This document shows positions 33,256 to 42,322 of a stretch of 64,000 nucleotides of DNA, piece after piece. The notes under the pieces are model-generated. The model did no database searches and was not told the DNA's origin. It saw nothing but the letters and a program-made list of their open reading frames with translations. Made by a program: the position numbers and the translations under genes. This DNA is from Roseomonas sp. (lineage in GTDB: Bacteria > Pseudomonadota > Alphaproteobacteria > Acetobacterales > Acetobacteraceae): positions 1 through 64,000 of the forward strand of contig JADCFQ010000005.1 in NCBI GenBank assembly GCA_020249435.1. The letters run 5' to 3'. Within the stretch, counting starts at the first letter, position 1. Every line of letters starts with the position of its first letter.

Positions 33256-33875
33256 CCATCCTCCAGGCAAAGCAATCGGTCGGCAAAGCGCGCGGCCAAA
33301 TCATGTTGATGCAGCGATACCAGCACCGCGAGGCGATCCCGGCGCGCGAGGTCCTGCAATAGGCTCAGCACGTCCTCTGCCAGCGCAGGGTCCAGGCTTG
33401 CCACGGGTTCATCCGCCAAAAGAATACGGGATTGCTGGTGCAGTGCGCGGGCAATGGCGACACGCTGGCGTTGCCCACCGGAAAGCCGATCCGCCCGCCG
33501 CCCCCCAAGCCCAGCGAGGCCAACCCGCGCCAGGCTAGCCTCAGCCAGGGCCATTTCCGCCCTCGGCCAAAGCCGCAGCGCCGCGCGCCAGAAACCCATG
33601 CGCCCAAGCCCGCCCACCAGCACATTATCACGCGCGGTCAGGCGGCTTGCCAGCGCGTGTTGCTGGAACACCAGCGCGGGCTGGCCTTGCGACTCACGCT
33701 TGCCGGAGGACGGCAAAAGCCCCGCCATGGCGCGCAGCAGCGTGGTCTTGCCCGCCCCTGAAGGGCCGATCAGCGCCACCATCTCCCCCGCCGCCACGCC
33801 GAGCGAGACATCCCGCAGCACCACGCGCCCACCAAGCGAAGCGCCAAGCCCTTGCACTGATATCGCCAGCATCAC
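33237..33875 (-). CDS. ABC transporter ATP-binding protein, PhnC-like
   Basis: 212 residues. Walker A is GPSGAGKTT, the Q-loop LVFQQHAL, the signature LSGGQRQRVAIARAL, Walker B RILLADEPVASLDP, and the H-loop LVSLHQHDLA. Together with the adjacent permease and binding protein it forms a phosphonate/phosphite/phosphate-type importer. The start is either the GTG at 33875 or the ATG at 33872; both overlap the permease stop. Confidence 0.9.
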   Translation of the reverse strand: MMLAISVQGLGASLGGRVVLRDVSLGVAAGEMVALIGPSGAGKTTLLRAMAGLLPSSGKRESQGQPALVFQQHALASRLTARDNVLVGGLGRMGFWRAALRLWPRAEMALAEASLARVGLAGLGGRRADRLSGGQRQRVAIARALHQQSRILLADEPVASLDPALAEDVLSLLQDLARRDRLAVLVSLHQHDLAARFADRLLCLEDGCLRQL

Positions 33876-34618
33876 AGCAACCTGGCGCGCAAGGCTGCGG
33901 AAAGCCGGTCAGCCGTCAGGGTCATGGCGACGATCAGCGCCAGAATCGCCAGCACGCGGCTGAAATCCAGCAAATCCACCGCGTTTTTCAGCTCCTGCCC
34001 AATGCCGCCGGCGCCCACCAGACCAAGCACGGTGGAAGCACGGATATTGAATTCCCAGACATACAGCGCCGCCGAGGCGGTTTGCGGCAATGTCTCCGGC
34101 AGCAGGATCACAGCGGCTGCCTGGGCGCGGCCTGCGCCGGCGCTGCGCGCGGCTTCCATGGGTGCGGGATCGGCGGCCTCCAGCGCTTCCGACCAAAGCT
34201 TGCCCAGGCTGCCGGCGGAATGCAGCGCCACGCCAAGCATGCCGGCAAAGGGGCCAAGCCCGACGGCGGCGACAAAAATCAGCGCAAAGACAAAGCCATC
34301 AATGCCGCGCAAGGCATCCAGCAAGGTGCGGATCGGGTGATACAGCACCGGGTAGGGATTGGCGGGCTTGGCTGCCATCAGCGCCAGGGGCAGCGCCAAA
34401 ACCCCCGCCAGAGTGGTGCCCAGGGTCGCGAGGGCCAGCGTTTCCGCCGCGCGCGCCGCCAGGTCTCCAAAGCCCGAAAAATCAGGCGGGAAGCCGCCCG
34501 CAATCCAGCCGGCAAGCCGGGGCAGTCCAGCCCAAAGCCGGCCCAGATCGGGCTGCACCACCCAGATACAGGCCGCCTGAACCGCAATGAACCCAATGAT
34601 CCAGGCAGCCCGCCGCAT
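33872..34618 (-). CDS. ABC transporter permease, PhnE-like
   Basis: 248 residues from the ATG at 34618, overlapping the binding-protein stop by one base. Several membrane segments are visible, with the cytoplasmic EAA-type loop EAADPAPMEAARSAGAGRAQ and the PhnE-typical segment EFNIRASTVLGLVGAGGIGQ before the last helices. The full set binding protein-permease-ATPase is contiguous and translationally coupled. Confidence 0.9.
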   Translation of the reverse strand: MRRAAWIIGFIAVQAACIWVVQPDLGRLWAGLPRLAGWIAGGFPPDFSGFGDLAARAAETLALATLGTTLAGVLALPLALMAAKPANPYPVLYHPIRTLLDALRGIDGFVFALIFVAAVGLGPFAGMLGVALHSAGSLGKLWSEALEAADPAPMEAARSAGAGRAQAAAVILLPETLPQTASAALYVWEFNIRASTVLGLVGAGGIGQELKNAVDLLDFSRVLAILALIVAMTLTADRLSAALRARLL

Positions 34619-35472
34619 CAGGCAGTGGACAGCCGCCCGAGTGCGCGGCCTGCGGCTTCGATCGGCGCATAAGTTTCCGGCGTTGCCGCCACCCACCCGG
34701 TGTAATTGGGCGGCATGATCTGACCGGCCTCGGCTTCCGTGATGGCCAGTGCTGCCTGGGTGATGGCGGCTTTGAGGCCAGGATCAAAATCGCGCCGCAC
34801 GGCCAGGGCATCATTCGGCAAGGGATCGCTGCGCCAGACCACCTTGACCTGATCCTGCCTGACACGCCCGGCGGCGATCATGGCGGCCAGGTTGCGGTCG
34901 AAATCGGTGGCGAGGTCCACCTGGCCCGAGGCGACGGAAATCACATTCGCCGCATGGCTTGCCCCGTCGCGGTAACGGAAGAAGCTGCGCGGGTCTATGC
35001 CACGGGTCATGAACCAGTGATGCGGGATCAGCCAGCCGCTGGTGGAACCGGCATCGGCGAATGAAATGCTGCGCCCCTGCGCATCTTCCGGAAAGCGGGT
35101 GATCGGCAGATCAGGCCGCGCGATCATGATGGCGTGATAGGTGGGCCGGCCCTGATAGAGCACCGTCGCCACAGCTTCCGCCCCGGCGCGGGCGCGCGCC
35201 AGCACAAAGCCCCAAGGCCCCATCCAGGCGCAATCCGCCTGCCCGCTGCCCAGCGCCACCGCAATGCCGGCCCAATCGGTGGTGACGGCCAATTCATGCG
35301 GGCGGCCAAGCGCCTGTGCCAAATGGGCGAAAAATGGCGCAAAGGCGCGGCGCGTATCGCCCGCTGTTGGCTGAAAAGGGCCAACCGCAAAGCGCAAGGG
35401 GGTCGTTTGCGCCAGGGCAGGCGCGGCAAGCGCGGCCAAAGGCAGCGCCATCAGGGAACGACGTTTCATCAT
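34618..35472 (-). CDS. phosphate/phosphonate-type ABC substrate-binding protein, PhnD-like
   Basis: 284 residues from the ATG at 35472 (AGGAA upstream). The signal peptide MMKRRSLMALPLAALAAPAL ends in AQA-like ALAQ. The mature protein has the family pattern FAVGPFQPTAGDTRRAFAPF, ADCAWMGPWGFVLAR and FADAGSTSGWLIP. PhnD-like proteins bind phosphonates, phosphite, phosphate or, in AioX relatives, arsenite; the ligand here cannot be told from sequence. It sits directly after the radical SAM gene in an operon. Confidence 0.88.
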   Translation of the reverse strand: MMKRRSLMALPLAALAAPALAQTTPLRFAVGPFQPTAGDTRRAFAPFFAHLAQALGRPHELAVTTDWAGIAVALGSGQADCAWMGPWGFVLARARAGAEAVATVLYQGRPTYHAIMIARPDLPITRFPEDAQGRSISFADAGSTSGWLIPHHWFMTRGIDPRSFFRYRDGASHAANVISVASGQVDLATDFDRNLAAMIAAGRVRQDQVKVVWRSDPLPNDALAVRRDFDPGLKAAITQAALAITEAEAGQIMPPNYTGWVAATPETYAPIEAAGRALGRLSTA

Positions 35473-35486
35473 GGGGTGTTCCTTGG

Positions 35487-36452
35487 CTACCGAGAGCAGG
35501 CCGCACCGCCAAGCACGCAGAAGCGCGCACAATGCGGATGGTTCAGGGCAACCGGCTGCGCTGCCTCGGCCAGGGTGGCGCCAAGCTCAAAGCGCTCATC
35601 ATAAGGCAGCAGCGTGCAGGCAATCACGGCGGGACGCTCCGCCCCCTTGCGCTTCACCACCATGCGGGCGGAAGCGCACATGACGCTATCGGGCGATTTA
35701 TGCAGAATGCCCCAGCAGGCTTCGGTGATTTCCGGCACATCGGCCTTGGCGTCCATTTCGGGAAAAAGCATCAGCGCCACGGGGTCTGCCGCATCTATCG
35801 GAATGCCGTATTCGGCGAAAAGCGCGGCATAGCCTTGGCGCATGGCGGCTTCCTGGCCCTGGCCGAAGCCAAGCCTGCCGGCGACATGCACGGTGAAGCC
35901 CTCACGCACCAGCCAACCGAGCCCTTCCAGGGTTTTGGCAAAACTGCCCGCGCCGCGTTCCATATCGTGAAAGCTTGGGGCGTAGTGATCCAGGCTGACG
36001 CGCAGGGTCAGGCGATCCGTGCCGAAGCGGTCCCGCAGCCGCAATAGCCCATCGGCATAGCGCCGCATGGGCTGCATGGCATTGGTCAGCACCAGGGCGG
36101 AAAGCCCGGGCCGGGCGAGTGTATCCGCCAGCATGTCAAGCAAGCCTGGATTCATGAAAGGCTCGCCACCCGTGAAGCCGATCTGCTGCAGCGGCTCGCC
36201 AAGGGCAGCGGCCTCATTCAGATAGGCCGTCACTTCCTGCGGCGAGATATAGACAAGCGCATCATTGCGCGGGCTGCTTTCGATATAGCAATTGGCGCAG
36301 GTGATGTTGCAGAGCGTCCCGGTATTGATCCAAAGCGTCTGCAAGCCCTTGAGCGCGACGGTGGCGCGGCGTTCGCCCTTGGCGGTCACGAAAGGGTCCT
36401 GGAACTTGGCCAGGCTGCGGGGCGGAAGGCTGATGACGGACAAGAGTTTCAT
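35487..36452 (-). CDS. radical SAM protein of the ECF-controlled cluster
   Basis: 321 residues from the ATG at 36452; the longer frame to 36503 would begin upstream of the promoter and is rejected. The 4Fe-4S motif CNITCANC has Cys48, Cys52 and Cys55. It is followed by IGFTGGEPFMNP (GGE motif) and VLTNAMQPM. The C-terminus has additional cysteines (CWGILHK, VMCASA, IACTLL, HCARFCVLGGAAC), which could hold a further cluster. It is not the arsenosugar ArsS type as I remember that family. Substrate unknown. First gene of the operon reaching to the metallophosphoesterase. Confidence 0.88.
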   Translation of the reverse strand: MKLLSVISLPPRSLAKFQDPFVTAKGERRATVALKGLQTLWINTGTLCNITCANCYIESSPRNDALVYISPQEVTAYLNEAAALGEPLQQIGFTGGEPFMNPGLLDMLADTLARPGLSALVLTNAMQPMRRYADGLLRLRDRFGTDRLTLRVSLDHYAPSFHDMERGAGSFAKTLEGLGWLVREGFTVHVAGRLGFGQGQEAAMRQGYAALFAEYGIPIDAADPVALMLFPEMDAKADVPEITEACWGILHKSPDSVMCASARMVVKRKGAERPAVIACTLLPYDERFELGATLAEAAQPVALNHPHCARFCVLGGAACSR

Positions 36453-36484
36453 CCTTTCGAAGCAGGGCGCTTTAATTGGTTCTT

Positions 36485-36510
36485 TACGCTCCTTGTTTCC
36501 CAAAGGTTAC
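36485..36510 (-). promoter_or_regulatory. ECF sigma promoter, site 2 (radical SAM/phn operon)
   Basis: On the minus strand GTAACC (36510-36505), exactly 16 bases, then CGTA (36488-36485). It is 33 bases upstream of the radical SAM start at 36452 and inside the short gap after the GT2 gene, so the downstream five genes have their own promoter. Confidence 0.75.
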
Positions 36511-36530
36511 GGGCCATGGGCGGATTTCGC

Positions 36531-37244
36531 TCAGGTGTTTCGCCGGGTGGGGCGCGCCAGCGCCTCCGCTGCGATGACCCAGAGGATTTTCCACCCCGCC
36601 TTGATCGTGCCCATCAGGGTTCCCGATATCTTGGAATGGCCAATGCGGCGCCGATAGCCCACCGGCACTTCCCGCACGCGAAGGCCAAGGCGCGCGGCGC
36701 GCACCTGCATCTCAACGGTCCAGCCCCAGGTTTCATCGCGCATTTGAAGCCGATCCAGTGCTGCCCGGCTGATCACACGAAAGGGGCCAAGATCCGTATA
36801 GCCTATGCCCCAAATCAGGCGGATCAGCCGGCAGGCCAGCGCATTGCCAAAGCGCTGCTGCGGCGTCAGCGCGCCCGGTTCGACATCAAGGCTGCGCGCG
36901 CCAATCACCAGTTCCGCCCCGTCTTCGATGAGGGGTGCGAGCAGCCGCGGCAAATCCTCGGGCCTGTCCGAGGCATCGGCATCCATGAACAGGACCGTAT
37001 CCACCGCAGGGGATAGCGCGGCGATGCCTGCAAGGCAGGCCCGGCCATAGCCGCGGCGGGGTTCGGAGACCACGCGCGCCCCCATGCCTGCTGCAATTTC
37101 CGGCGTGCCATCGGTGCTGGCGGTATCCACCACAATCACCTCAGCGACCTTTGGCAAGATAGCGCTGAGAACCTTGGGCAGCGCCGCGGCCTCATTCCTG
37201 GTGGGCATGATGACGCCGATGATGGGCGGGGCTGTGGGCTTCAT
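36531..37244 (-). CDS. GT2 glycosyltransferase, polyprenyl-phosphate-sugar synthase-like
   Basis: 237 residues from the ATG at 37244, which overlaps the upstream stop (ATGA). The GT-A fold begins VIMPTRNEAAALPKVLSAIL, has VIVVDTASTDGT and the metal-binding DxD in FMDADASDRPED. The acceptor region TDLGPFRVISRAALDRLQMR and the terminal GHSKISGTLMGTIKAGWKIL are as in dolichyl/polyprenyl-phosphate glucose or mannose synthases. It probably charges a lipid carrier with a sugar used by the membrane glycosyltransferase encoded just upstream. Confidence 0.87.
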   Translation of the reverse strand: MKPTAPPIIGVIMPTRNEAAALPKVLSAILPKVAEVIVVDTASTDGTPEIAAGMGARVVSEPRRGYGRACLAGIAALSPAVDTVLFMDADASDRPEDLPRLLAPLIEDGAELVIGARSLDVEPGALTPQQRFGNALACRLIRLIWGIGYTDLGPFRVISRAALDRLQMRDETWGWTVEMQVRAARLGLRVREVPVGYRRRIGHSKISGTLMGTIKAGWKILWVIAAEALARPTRRNT

Positions 37245-38584
37245 GGGTTGGCGCGCCGCCGGATCAGGTTTTGGCCGAGCATCATCAGCACCCCCGCAAG
37301 ATGAATAGCCGCGATGCCCTGCGTGAAAACCGAGCTCAGCACGGGGCCGTTGAAGGCAAAGAACAAATAGTAAAGCGGCAATAGCACCGCCGGCAGCAGC
37401 AAGGCCCGGCATCGCAAAACCGCGGCAAAGGGCAGGAACCACACCGCATACCAAGGGAATTGCGCCGGTGAGAGGTAGAAGGTCGCCGCCGCAATCACCA
37501 GCACACCGCGCAAAAGCGCGCCGCCATTTGTGGGCGCGCGCCAGGCCATGGCGAGGGCAATTGCGGCGCCCGCGAAGCCAAGCAGCGGGCGCAGTGTCGC
37601 GCCGGATTCTTCGCCCAGGATCGCCTCGGCCCAGGCCATGGGTGCGTTATTGACGGACCAGAAACGCGCATAGGCGTTCAAACCCGCATCCGGCGCGGCG
37701 ATTGTCGCCAGCAATGGCGCGAGAACCAGCAAGGTTGTCGCACCAAACGCGATCAAGGCGCCAAGCCAGGTGCTGCGCGGCAGCCAGCGCCCGAAAAGCG
37801 GCGCCAGCAGCACAGGCCAAAGCTTCACGCCGGCGGCAAGGCCGAGCAAAACCCCAACGGCAATGCCCTTGCCGCGCAGCGTCAACAGCACCGCGCCCAA
37901 CAGCAGCGGCGGCAAAAGCGCATCCACATGCGCTGCATTGGTCAGTACAAGCGGCAGCAGCGGGCAGCACCACCAGATCGCCACCCGCATGATCGGAAGC
38001 CCCGCTTGGTGCAGCACAGCAGCCATCAGCGGCAAGGTGACAAGCTCCGCGCCCAGGATCACAAGCCGAAGGCCCGCGACATCCCAGGGCATGATCCAAT
38101 GCGCCAGCAGAAAGGCGGCCTGGGCTGTGGCGGGGTAGATGCTGCGGAGCTCGGTAAAGGGAAGCCTATCCAGCAGCGCTGCCCCGGCCGCGCCAAGTTC
38201 AGGCGGCAGGCCCGCCGCCGGGGGCGCAGCCCAGGGAGAGATCCCATGCGCGGCCAGCGCCCCATCCCAAAGATAACGCAGCGCATCCGTATCGAGCACA
38301 AGCGGTGTGGTGAACCAGGGCAGGCGGATCGCCAGGCCAAAGGCGAAAACCCCAAGCAGCACCAGCGGGCGCATCGGCAGGCGTTCCAGCGGGCCAAGCG
38401 CGGTAATCCAGGCGGCGCCGCCAAGTACGGCAAGCGCGACGTAGAGGAATATCGGCAGCGGCTGCGCGGTGAGCTCATTGGCCAGGGAGGGCGCAAGGGC
38501 CAGCATGGCCAATTGCGTGAGCGCGATGATCGCTGCTGAGCTAGCCAATGGCGCGCCCCTGCCCGGCGCCAAGTCACTACCCAT
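37241..38584 (-). CDS. GT-C-type multi-pass membrane glycosyltransferase (DUF2029/GT87-like)
   Basis: 447 residues with about ten or more hydrophobic segments. The first periplasmic loop contains TPLVLDTDALRYLWDGALAA, an acidic pair position typical of GT-C enzymes, followed by YPATAQAAF; later come PLVLTNAAHVDALLPPLLLG and YLSPAQFPWYAVWFLPF. Such enzymes take sugars from polyprenyl phosphate. It is coupled to the GT2 gene. I did not find a GTAACC promoter in front of it on the minus strand. Confidence 0.75.
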   Translation of the reverse strand: MGSDLAPGRGAPLASSAAIIALTQLAMLALAPSLANELTAQPLPIFLYVALAVLGGAAWITALGPLERLPMRPLVLLGVFAFGLAIRLPWFTTPLVLDTDALRYLWDGALAAHGISPWAAPPAAGLPPELGAAGAALLDRLPFTELRSIYPATAQAAFLLAHWIMPWDVAGLRLVILGAELVTLPLMAAVLHQAGLPIMRVAIWWCCPLLPLVLTNAAHVDALLPPLLLGAVLLTLRGKGIAVGVLLGLAAGVKLWPVLLAPLFGRWLPRSTWLGALIAFGATTLLVLAPLLATIAAPDAGLNAYARFWSVNNAPMAWAEAILGEESGATLRPLLGFAGAAIALAMAWRAPTNGGALLRGVLVIAAATFYLSPAQFPWYAVWFLPFAAVLRCRALLLPAVLLPLYYLFFAFNGPVLSSVFTQGIAAIHLAGVLMMLGQNLIRRRANP

Positions 38585-38588
38585 GCGC

Positions 38589-38614
38589 GTAACCTGAAGC
38601 CTGGTTGCGGCGAA
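38589..38614 (+). promoter_or_regulatory. ECF sigma promoter, site 3 (rhodanese gene)
   Basis: GTAACC at 38589-38594, exactly 16 bases, then CGAA at 38611-38614. It lies 35 bases before the rhodanese start chosen at 38649. This copy has the CGAA form of the -10 element. Confidence 0.76.
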
Positions 38615-38648
38615 AATGTTGAAGCGCCATCAAAGCCGGGATATCGCA

Positions 38649-39230
38649 ATGGAAATGTTCAAGCCCCCGCTGCCAAATCGCCGCCTTGTTGTGGGCATGG
38701 TGGGCGCCACCATCCTGGGCGGCGCTGGCATGGCCATGGCATGGCCTTGGCGTCGCGGCCTGCCCGATCCCACCGATCCGCGCACCACGCTGCAAGCGGT
38801 TGAAGATGCTATTGCGCGACTGCTGCCGGAACCGGAGATGACAACAACGGCCTTGGCGGCACGGCTGGCTGCGGGTGAGCGCATCATATTGTTCGACACG
38901 CGCGAGCCTGATGAATACGCGCAAAGCCACCTTCCGGGCGCGCTGCGCGTTGCACCGGATGCGCCCGCCAGCGCGATATTGGCCCAATACCGCGCGCTGA
39001 TGGCTGATGCGACCGTGGTTGTTTATTGCTCGGTCGGGTGGCGTTCGGGTCTGGTGGTGCAGGCCATCCGGCGCGCTGCGAATGATGCGCCGGCCAAGGC
39101 GGTCTTCAATCTGCGCGGCGGCATCTTCCGCTGGCATGCCGAAGGGCGCCCCTTGGAATTCGGGCCCGGCGCTTCGGGCGTGCATCCCTTCAGCCGTGAT
39201 TGGGGACATTTGCTCAAGCGCCTTGGCTAG
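38649..39230 (+). CDS. membrane-anchored rhodanese-like protein
   Basis: 193 residues from the ATG at 38649; a start at 38616 would fall at or before the transcription start set by the promoter. An N-terminal anchor or signal (RRLVVGMVGATILGGAGMAM) precedes a single rhodanese domain: ERIILFDTREPDEYAQSHLP, and the active loop YCSVGWRSG with the nucleophile at about Cys127. Handles sulfane sulfur or related thiol chemistry, probably at the periplasmic face. It runs opposite to the flanking operons but shares their promoter type. Confidence 0.85.
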   Translation: MEMFKPPLPNRRLVVGMVGATILGGAGMAMAWPWRRGLPDPTDPRTTLQAVEDAIARLLPEPEMTTTALAARLAAGERIILFDTREPDEYAQSHLPGALRVAPDAPASAILAQYRALMADATVVVYCSVGWRSGLVVQAIRRAANDAPAKAVFNLRGGIFRWHAEGRPLEFGPGASGVHPFSRDWGHLLKRLG

Positions 39231-39284
39231 CGTGACGTTATGAGAAATTTCAGGCGAACACGCAGCGCGCGCGTGGCGCATTGA

Positions 39285-40079
39285 TCAGGTGCCCGCCGGC
39301 GCATTGTTCAAGGCCCAATCATAGGCATCCTCGGCAATGCTCGTAGCTCCGGCAAGGCGCTGGCGAAGCGGCGGGGCGGCGAATTGCCGGAGATGCGCAA
39401 TGACCCCAGCCTCATCGCCACCGAAATCCTCGCGAAACCAGGTATAGATTGAGGACACACGCAAGCGCCCATCCGGCAGAACGGTCACGCCGCGCGGATG
39501 ATTGACATAGGCGGCGGCAGCGGCATTCAGCTCGGCTTCCAGCGTCGCGGCGCGCCAGACCCGCGGCCAGAGATTGGGGCAGCCGATGGAGGCGCAGTTG
39601 ACAGCGTAATGCACGCGCGGATCGCGAAAGTAGGGTCGCATCGTGCCGTGTTCGATATCGTCAAGCGACATGCGCTTGCCTTCCACGGTCACAAGCCGCG
39701 TCCGCCAAGGGCCGATATAGCCCTTTGGGTCAAAGGGCACGCCTGATGAGCGGATGTCGCGAATGGACCGCACCGGGTGGCGTTCCAGCACGACCTTGAG
39801 CGTCAGCGCATTATAGAGATTGGCCCAATAGGCAAAGGCTTCAGGCCGCGCCATGCTGGAAGGGCTGCGCGTTGCAGCCTCAGTGATCCAGGCATCAAGC
39901 GCGCGCATATCCTCGGCTGAAGCCTTCAGCGCGGCGTAGCGCACGCGCGTCACGCCATCGGGTGGTTCAATGACATAGCGCGCCAACAAGGCACCAAGGC
40001 TCACGTCAGGATTGGCAGCGGCGCGGCGGAGCGGCAGCGCGGCAATGGCAAGCGCGCCGAGCGCGCGACGGGTTGGCAT
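39285..40079 (-). CDS. DUF547 family exported protein
   Basis: 264 residues from the ATG at 40079. A short basic signal (MPTRRALGALAIAALPLRRA, cleavage near AANP) precedes the DUF547 core: EAFAYWANLYNALTLKVVLE, DDIEHGTMRPYFRDPRVHYA and VNCASIGCPNL, the last holding the cysteine-histidine signature of this family, which is papain-like in fold. Function is not established. Last gene of the FAD oxidoreductase-TVP38-DUF547 operon. Confidence 0.88.
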   Translation of the reverse strand: MPTRRALGALAIAALPLRRAAANPDVSLGALLARYVIEPPDGVTRVRYAALKASAEDMRALDAWITEAATRSPSSMARPEAFAYWANLYNALTLKVVLERHPVRSIRDIRSSGVPFDPKGYIGPWRTRLVTVEGKRMSLDDIEHGTMRPYFRDPRVHYAVNCASIGCPNLWPRVWRAATLEAELNAAAAAYVNHPRGVTVLPDGRLRVSSIYTWFREDFGGDEAGVIAHLRQFAAPPLRQRLAGATSIAEDAYDWALNNAPAGT

Positions 40080-40089
40080 GATCGCTCTC

Positions 40090-40800
40090 CTAGGACTTCG
40101 CAAATCGTGCCTTGAGCGGAATGGCAGCGAGTGACAGCAAGGCAAGCCCGATCAGGGCGCCCAGTATTTCAGGCGTCAGCACGGAACCGACATCAAAATC
40201 GCCGCCCTGCGCCAGCACATCGCCAAGCCCGGCGCCGGCCAGGCTGAACACCGCCGTGCCCGGCAGAATGCCAATCGCCGTGGTGATGATGTAGATCGGC
40301 AGGCGCACACCAACAAAGGCCGGCACCAGATTGACCAGAAAAAAGGGGAACAGCGGCACAAGACGCAGCACCAGCAGATAGGAAGCGGCATTGCGGCGAA
40401 TTCCCTCGCCCAGGGCACGCGCCTTGGGGCCCATGCGATCCAACGCATCAGCGCCGAAAATGCGTTGGGCGAACAGGAAAATCAACGTGGCGCCAATGGT
40501 GGCGCCAAAGACCGTCAGCGCTGTGCCCAGGATGGCGCCAAACAGAAACCCGCCGGACAGCGTAATGAAGACGGCGCCGGGCACTGAGAAAGCGACCGCC
40601 ACCACATAAAGCAAAACATAGGCGCCGGCAGCGAGCAGCAGATTGGCCGCAACGAACGCCGCCAACGCTTCCCGATGCCGCGCCAAAGTTTCCAGCGACA
40701 GCTGATCCGAAAGCCCGGTGGCCCGCAGCATGATCAGAATCGCCACAACGGCAAGCGCCACCCAAAGCCGCCGGTCGCGGAGCAGATGCTTGAGTTTCAC
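40090..40800 (-). CDS. TVP38/TMEM64 (DedA-like VTT) membrane protein
   Basis: 236 residues from the GTG at 40800. Several membrane helices surround the VTT signature: FSVPGAVFITLSGGFLFGAI and GTALTVFGATIGATLIFLFA, followed by the re-entrant-helix region LVLRLVPLFPFFLVNLVPAF. VTT proteins are linked to lipid scrambling or transport. It is 13 bases after the FAD oxidoreductase gene and 10 bases before DUF547. VTT proteins and MerA-like oxidoreductases are often neighbours in other bacteria. Confidence 0.9.
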   Translation of the reverse strand: MKLKHLLRDRRLWVALAVVAILIMLRATGLSDQLSLETLARHREALAAFVAANLLLAAGAYVLLYVVAVAFSVPGAVFITLSGGFLFGAILGTALTVFGATIGATLIFLFAQRIFGADALDRMGPKARALGEGIRRNAASYLLVLRLVPLFPFFLVNLVPAFVGVRLPIYIITTAIGILPGTAVFSLAGAGLGDVLAQGGDFDVGSVLTPEILGALIGLALLSLAAIPLKARFAKS

Positions 40801-40813
40801 GGTGCCTTCCCCG

Positions 40814-42292
40814 TCACGGCAACCAGCGCTGCAGCAGCCCAACCAGGCGCCGCGTGCGCGCGCTGAAAAGGCTCGGCGTGTAAAAACTGCCGGCAGCGCG
40901 CTTGGAAATCTCCGACATGGTCGGATAGGGAGCGATCATCGAAGCAATGGCGCCGATTTTCATTTTCTGCTGAATGGCAAGGCCCCAAACGCCGATCATC
41001 TCCCCGGCGCGCGGGGCGAGAATCGTGGCCCCCAGAACGCGCCCGCGCGGCCCCAGGATGATTTTTGCAAGCCCTTCGGTTGCGCGTTCCGCCTGGGCGC
41101 GGTCATTGCCGGCAAGCGGTTGCAGCAATGTCGAGACATCATGCCCAGCCTCCCGCGCGGCTGCTTCCGTCAGGCCGACATGCGCGAGTTCTGGGTCAGC
41201 ATAGGTCACCCAGGGCAGCGCGGCATAATCAACCTTCGCCGGCAGGCCAAAGAGCGCATTCCGAATGACAATGCCCGCGTGATAGCCGGCGATATGGGTG
41301 AATTGCGGGCCGCCCGAGACATCGCCTATCGCAAAGACGCGCCGATTGCTGCTGCGCAGGCGTTGATCAACCGTGATGCCGCGCGGCGTCACTGCAATGC
41401 CGGCGGCTTCAAGCCCAAGCCCGGCGGTATTCGGTTTGCGCCCGGCCGCCACCAGCAGATGCGACCCTTGCACCAGCACGGTGCCCGCATTGCCACGCAA
41501 TTCCAGTTCAACCCCTGTGCCAGCGTTGCGCGCCGCCACTACTTCAATACCCTCATGCAGGGTGATGCCTTCGCGGATCAGGGTATCGCGCAGGATTGTC
41601 ACGGCCTCGGGCTCATCACGGGGCAGGATGGCAGCGCGTTCAACCAAGGTGACGCGGGCGCCAAGGCGGCGAAAGGCTTGCGCCATTTCAATCCCGATGG
41701 GTCCCCCGCCCAGGACCAGCAAATGGTCCGGTTTTTCTGTCAGGCCGAAGATGGTTTCATTGGTGAGATAAGGGATATCGCCAAGCCCAGGCACGGGCGG
41801 AATGGCGGCGGTAGACCCCGTTGCCACGACAAACCGGCGCGCCCGGATGCGATGGCTGCCGGCCTGGACTTCAGCCGGCCCCGAGAAGCTTGCTTGCGCC
41901 TGGATCACCGTGACGCCAAGGCTTTCAAAGCGTTCCACACTGTCATGCGGGGCGATGGCGGCGATCACGCCATGCACATGCTGATGGACCTTGGCGAAAT
42001 CCACCACGGGTTCATGGTTGGAGATGCCGAACTGGCCAGAATCGCGCTGGGCATGCGCAGCATGCGCCGCGGCCAACAGCGCCTTGGAGGGCACGCAGCC
42101 GGTATTGAGGCAATCACCGCCCATCAGGTGTTTTTCAATCAGCACAACAGAAGCGCCCATCTGCACGGCGCCGGCTGCCACGGAAAGCCCACCCGATCCC
42201 GCACCGATAATGCAAAGATCCGCGTGCAGAATGCCATCGCGCAGCACCGGGCGGCGCGCGGCAATTCCAGAGGATGGCGATGCAGCAGTCAC
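40814..42292 (-). CDS. MerA-like FAD-dependent pyridine nucleotide-disulfide oxidoreductase
   Basis: 492 residues from the GTG at 42292, chosen because the promoter lies at 42323-42348 and an AAAGG precedes it; the open frame further upstream overlaps DUF2064. The FAD-binding motif is CIIGAGSGGLSVAA, the redox-active disulfide GGDCLNTGCVPSK (Cys61, Cys66), the NAD(P) motif VLGGGPIGIEMAQAF, and FAIGDVSGG near the middle. It lacks the N-terminal heavy-metal domain and C-terminal CC pair of true mercuric reductase, so mercury reduction is not supported. First gene of its operon. Confidence 0.9.
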   Translation of the reverse strand: MTAASPSSGIAARRPVLRDGILHADLCIIGAGSGGLSVAAGAVQMGASVVLIEKHLMGGDCLNTGCVPSKALLAAAHAAHAQRDSGQFGISNHEPVVDFAKVHQHVHGVIAAIAPHDSVERFESLGVTVIQAQASFSGPAEVQAGSHRIRARRFVVATGSTAAIPPVPGLGDIPYLTNETIFGLTEKPDHLLVLGGGPIGIEMAQAFRRLGARVTLVERAAILPRDEPEAVTILRDTLIREGITLHEGIEVVAARNAGTGVELELRGNAGTVLVQGSHLLVAAGRKPNTAGLGLEAAGIAVTPRGITVDQRLRSSNRRVFAIGDVSGGPQFTHIAGYHAGIVIRNALFGLPAKVDYAALPWVTYADPELAHVGLTEAAAREAGHDVSTLLQPLAGNDRAQAERATEGLAKIILGPRGRVLGATILAPRAGEMIGVWGLAIQQKMKIGAIASMIAPYPTMSEISKRAAGSFYTPSLFSARTRRLVGLLQRWLP

Positions 42293-42322
42293 GCGATTGA
42301 ACCTTTCTGAGTTGAAACGCCT

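Noticed and set aside
40814-42292. Calling the FAD oxidoreductase mercuric reductase (merA)
   Set aside because: It lacks the C-terminal cysteine pair and the N-terminal metal-binding domain needed for mercury, and there are no mer genes nearby.
40718-42310. Plus-strand open frame of 530 codons
   Set aside because: Antisense to the FAD oxidoreductase, whose cofactor motifs are complete.
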